A stretch of DNA of 64,000 nt, taken from Procambarus clarkii (Eukaryota > Arthropoda > Malacostraca > Decapoda > Cambaridae). Where the stretch lies: assembly GCF_040958095.1 (NCBI RefSeq), contig NC_091219.1, positions 22,125,037 to 22,189,036 on the forward strand, given 5' to 3'. Under the pieces are notes generated by a model. That model searched no databases. It had not been told where the DNA came from and worked only from the letters and a program-made list of their open reading frames with translations. Made by a program: the position numbers and the translations under genes. This document shows, one piece after another, positions 61,051 through 64,000 of this stretch; position 1 is the first letter of the stretch; every line of letters starts with the position of its first letter.

Positions 61051-61084
61051 TTGAGAATGGTCCAGGACGGACCGAAACGTCGTC
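61051..61084 (+). ncRNA. Hammerhead-like hairpin in the Penelope-like 3' region
   Basis: GGTCC (61,059-61,063), loop AGGAC, GGACC (61,069-61,073), then GAAAC and GTCGTC. A perfect stem followed directly by GAAAC and GTC reproduces stem II and the downstream core of a hammerhead ribozyme. Penelope-like elements are known to carry minimal hammerheads. The upstream core should be CTGATGA but is CTTGAGAAT here, so it is either decayed or not a ribozyme. Flanking stem I pairing was not established. Confidence 0.4.
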
Positions 61085-61130
61085 GTCCCTTCAACTTCTA
61101 GTGTGTGGTCTGGTCTACTTACTCTGACTT

Positions 61131-62137
61131 GTAGGAGTAATGTTAACCTTGCCCTTTATGTGTATTCTGCATTTACTGGTTAATTTACGAATTTACATTA
61201 TGTATTGGAATGGGGCATTATTATCTGTCACGTGTTAGGCCAATATATGCTACTCTAAATGCCCCGATTCTCAAGGAAAAATATGTTAGACATTTGCCTT
61301 ACTTTTACTCATAGATAATAAGTATTCGGTGTTCTGCAGATCTTGATTTAGTTAGTTCCCGGCTATAAGCATATGTATTAATGTTATTAAGTTGCAGTTA
61401 TAGTATTCAAAGTTATACATGTCCATGTTACGCAGTTGTAAAATATACAAGTTATAGCCGCTTCATTAACAGGGTCTGCAGAAAATATTTTATTGTTCTA
61501 CTAATAAATAAATAGGCCCCCTGCATGCTGTTGGTGTCTTTTTTTCTCCCGGATCAGAAATACGGTTTCAGATGTTAAAAAGAAAAAGATAGAAAACTTG
61601 GATTTTGTCAGTAAGAGAAATAGCAGTGGTGAAAGCAGTGACAGAAAAAATTGTGGACTAGTAAATATAAATACGTACTGAACTTGATAATTATGTGTGA
61701 TTTATGTGGCATTGTCTGCAGTTACAGTATGATATAAATTATTTCACTGTACATACTGTACAGTGTTATAATCATATTTTGCTACCACTAGGTTAAGAAG
61801 ACCAACCTGTGCTCCAAAACGTTTAGTAAAAAATATTTGTACATATATACATTACAAATAATATTTATACTCAAACCAATATCATTGTTTATATATTATG
61901 TGTGTGTTTAAGTATCTATAAACATTAATTGTATAACATGCTATATAAAAAATCGAAAAAAGTTGGTGGTGAATAGCCAAAAAGAAAAAGGTCAAATATA
62001 TAGAACACTGTAATTCATGAAAATCTGGATCAGGCATTGAATGATAAAATCTGGAATTTCTGGGAGCACCTGTATATGTACGAATGTATGTGTATATGTA
62101 TACACCAGTATGCATGCATTGTGAGTATATATATATA
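61131..62137. other. AT-rich intergenic sequence
   Basis: No gene, known repeat or RNA was recognised. A short A/G-rich stretch is at about 61,575-61,655 and a TG/TA-rich run at 62,075-62,140. Confidence 0.4.
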
Positions 62138-62400
62138 TTTTTTTTTTTGGAGATATATACAAGAGTTGTTACATTCTTGTACAGCCACTAGTACGCGTAG
62201 CGTTTCGGGCAGGTCCCTGGAATATGATCCCCGCCGCGAAGATTCGCTTTTACAACCAAGTACACATTTTACTGTTGAGTTAAACAGAGGCTACAGTTAA
62301 GGATTTGCGCCCAGTAAATCCTTCCCGGTCAGGATACGAACCCATGACAGAGCGCTCGCGGAACGCCAGGCGAGTATCTTACCACTACACCCCGGAGACC
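62138..62400 (-). mobile_element. tRNA-derived SINE
   Basis: Minus strand: the 5' tRNA-like head GGTCTCCGGGGTGTAGTGGT has an A box (TAGTGGTAAGA) and a B box GGGTTCGTATCC (about 62,331-62,342). A ~170-bp body and a 3' poly(A) (poly-T at 62,138-62,148) follow, preceded by TTGTATATATCTCC. The order and the tail define a SINE. I associate this type with decapods. It is not a functional tRNA gene, because the cloverleaf continues into an unrelated body. Confidence 0.8.
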
Positions 62401-62871
62401 TATATATGTTACATATACAGTGACACAGCGACTTACGATTTTCCCTACTTACAACTTTTTTCAAGTTGCAATGTAAATTTCATCGGAAAATGTAACTTGA
62501 CTTCCAACCGTGTCGTCGACTAGCGACCTAGCTTTATTGATACGCGTTGAGTCGATGAGCGCATGTCCCTAGTGGCACGGCTGACCCCCCCACAGTTTAT
62601 CAGACCCGTGCACTTAGTGATGATCATGCATTCATAAAGAATTTCAGTATTTTTGTGCGTTTTTTTGTTTTTTGAACAGAAAAGTAATAATTATTTTTTT
62701 TTACGTTTCATTTTTATATATATTTAAAACACTTCTTATATTAAATATACTTCTACGTTAAAATATTTGTTAATATTTCTTTCCTCAATATTTCTTACGT
62801 TTTACTTCACTGTCGGGAGTAATTGAAATATTAACTCTCCAAATCTCATTTTCTCATCTTTTATTTATGGT
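62401..62871. other. AT-rich intergenic sequence, nothing identified
   Basis: Mixed AT-rich sequence with T runs (62,693-62,702) and a short CG-containing part near 62,500-62,560. No feature is supported. Confidence 0.4.
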
Positions 62872-62872
62872 C

Positions 62873-63127
62873 TGATATCTTGAGGTTATCTTGAGATGAT
62901 TTCAGGGCTTTTTTAGTGTCCCCGCGGCCCGGTCCTCGACCAGGCCTCCACCCCCAGGAAGCAGCCCGTGACAGCTGACTAATACCCAGGTACCTATTTT
63001 ACTGCTAGGTAACAGGGGCATAGGGTGAAAGAAACTCTGCCCGTTGTTTCTCGCCGGCGCCTGGGATCGACCCCAGGACCACAGGATCACAAGTCCAGCG
63101 TGCTGTCCGCTCGGCCGACTGGCTCCC
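62873..63127 (-). mobile_element. tRNA-derived SINE (Leu/Ser-like head)
   Basis: Minus strand: GGGAGCCAGTCGGCCGAGCG provides an A box (GGCCGAGCGGA), and CTGGGGTCGATCCCAG a B box with one change from GGTTCGANNC. The body includes GGTACCTGGGTATTAGTCAG and GGTCGAGGACCGGGCCGCGG. The 3' end is CATCTCAAGATAACCTCAAG, a repeated AAGATAACCTC-type tail. I recognise this family as very common in decapods such as crayfish. It is the strongest taxonomic clue in the window. Confidence 0.85.
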
Positions 63128-63217
63128 TCTAAGGTTTTATATGCCTAAAGGTGTTTAGCAAGGGCTTCTTACATTTTCAAAGACAGGTTTACACTTATCT
63201 TATAGCATGCTTATATT

Positions 63218-63270
63218 CGTTTTGGGTGAGGTGATATGACAAATGTTTTTGGGTGAGATGACAGAACACA
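63218..63270. repeat. Two-copy ~27-bp tandem repeat
   Basis: TTTGGGTGAGGTGATATGAC and TTTGGGTGAGATGACAGAAC follow one another with the shared word AAATGTTTTTGGGTGAG. Short and of no assigned role. Confidence 0.6.
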
Positions 63271-63304
63271 AATCAATGGGAATCAATTGGATGTGAAAAC
63301 ATAA

Positions 63305-63780
63305 GAATGAAAGTAACTACAGAAGGCCTATTGGCCCATATTTTCTCTTGCTGCTTCTATGATGGTTCGGGGTCTTGAAGTGGGTAGAATATAATTATGC
63401 GTTAATTGGCTGTTGATTGTTGTTGTTGACTCTTTGATGTGTAGGGCCTCCCTGATGTCGAGTTTCCTGCTATCGCTGTATCTATCGATGATTTCTGTGT
63501 TGCTTGTTAAGATTTCTCTGGTGATGGTCTGGTTGTGACAAGAGATTATATGTTCCTTGATGGAGCCCTGTTGTTTGTGCATTGTTAATCGCATAGAAAG
63601 AGATGTTGTTGTCTTGCTTATATACTGAAATCTTTGGGGCTTACAGTCCCCAAGTGGGCATGTGAAGGCATAGACGATGCTGGTTTTCTTCAAGGCGTTC
63701 TGTTTGGTGACTGGGGAGTTTTTCGTGAGTAGGTTGGCAAACGGTTGGTTCGTTATATAGTGACTTATATACTTATACAC
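63305..63780 (-). pseudogene. Penelope-like C-terminus with an altered YIG motif
   Basis: A 150-codon minus-strand frame (63,328-63,780) resembles the end of a Penelope-like polyprotein. It has SIVYAFTCPLGDC with V36/Y37 and C41/C46, YISKTTTSLSMRL with Y53-I54-S55 (Gly of YIG replaced by Ser), R64, H68, H77/H82 and a catalytic-type Glu111 in REALHI. Low-complexity residues follow (ESTTTINSQLTHNY), then EAARENMGQ and a stop. The stop lies in ATGGGCCAATAGGCCTTCTG, a string that also occurs downstream of the other Penelope-like ORF on its own coding strand (60,938). RT is absent; truncated. Confidence 0.78.
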
Positions 63781-64000
63781 TATATATAATATACTTATAT
63801 ATTATATATATATTGTGACGGTGTTCGCCCCCCCCCCTTATCTTTCTCCCACGCCAGCTGCAAGAGTCATATCCACTTTACCCGCGCGTTCTCTACATTG
63901 CAGGCAACAATTTGACGTATGTGGGAGCGTGTAGTGTTCTCGCGTTGGCGAGAAATTCGTAAAAGAACAGTATTTTGGCCTGTGGTTTAGACCCTTTAGA
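63781..64000. other. Right edge: AT tract followed by a possible LTR or repeat start
   Basis: TATATA-rich tract to about 63,813, then TGTGACGGTGTTCG, a C run (63,829-63,837) and mixed GC sequence to the window end. TGTGACGG is a plausible LTR start, but no second copy, primer-binding site or internal coding sequence is in view. No firm call. Confidence 0.3.

Larger units (their letters stand above)
60166..61130 (+). mobile_element. Truncated Penelope-like element
   Basis: Contains a GIY-YIG-type endonuclease C-terminus (frame 60,155-60,781), a pyrimidine-rich 3' UTR, GTATGGGCCAATAGGCCTTC near 60,936 and a hammerhead-like hairpin at 61,059-61,078. The reverse transcriptase portion is absent, so this is a 5'-truncated copy. 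The first ~60 bp are a segment also found at 35,291-35,351. Identification is by motif. Confidence 0.75.

Noticed and set aside
62331..63120. Two tRNA genes on the minus strand
   Set aside because: A and B boxes are present, but the sequences continue into SINE bodies with A-rich or AAGATAACCTC tails; there is no complete acceptor stem.

Overview
This looks like repeat-dominated nuclear DNA from a decapod crustacean. The inference rests on three tRNA-derived SINE types and on jockey-like and Penelope-like retroelements of kinds I associate with crayfish, crabs and shrimps. There is no prokaryotic gene organisation. No intact host protein gene can be defended.

1-33,207: one AT-rich satellite block. 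The basic unit is a 20-bp double palindrome, AATATTGAAGAATATTCTTC, repeated wall to wall with a small strand-symmetric set of variants. Rare landmark variants recur at about 12.2 kb and at about 5.4-5.8 kb, so there is nested higher-order structure. The block is bounded by about 160-bp arms (1-163 and 33,049-33,207) that are inverted copies of each other. The whole 33 kb therefore looks like one terminal-inverted-repeat element with an enormously expanded palindromic core.

33,208-36,310: AT-rich sequence with an imperfect ~300-bp tandem repeat, a GC-richer patch, poly-G tracts and a 61-bp segment shared in inverted orientation with 60.2 kb. 36,310-40,720 (minus): a decayed jockey-type non-LTR retrotransposon with ORF1, endonuclease, reverse transcriptase, RNase H-like and CCHC remnants.

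40,811-59,727: an ~8.7-kb segmental tandem duplication, A (40,811-49,494) and B (49,495-57,740), followed by a truncated, more diverged third copy C (57,741-59,727). Each full unit carries, on the minus strand, a conserved CCAAT/CRE-containing block, exon-like segments with splice signals, and a 3' terminal exon with a long UTR and AATAAA. A and B are disabled by different lesions; the exon visible in C is clean. Units also hold GTACA arrays, a degenerate minisatellite, an AATATT-rich block, a SINE and a jockey fragment. Aligning A, B and C by eye shows several exact short inversions (13-30 bp) and two palindrome-perfecting substitution clusters. These point to a local hairpin-flip or template-switch process that could also explain the strand-symmetric variants of the satellite.

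59,728-64,000: a GC-rich G-run patch, a truncated Penelope-like element with a GIY-YIG endonuclease and a hammerhead-like 3' hairpin (60.2-61.1 kb, plus), two SINEs (62.1-62.4 and 62.9-63.1 kb, minus), a second Penelope-like C-terminus (63.3-63.8 kb, minus) and an unassigned right edge.
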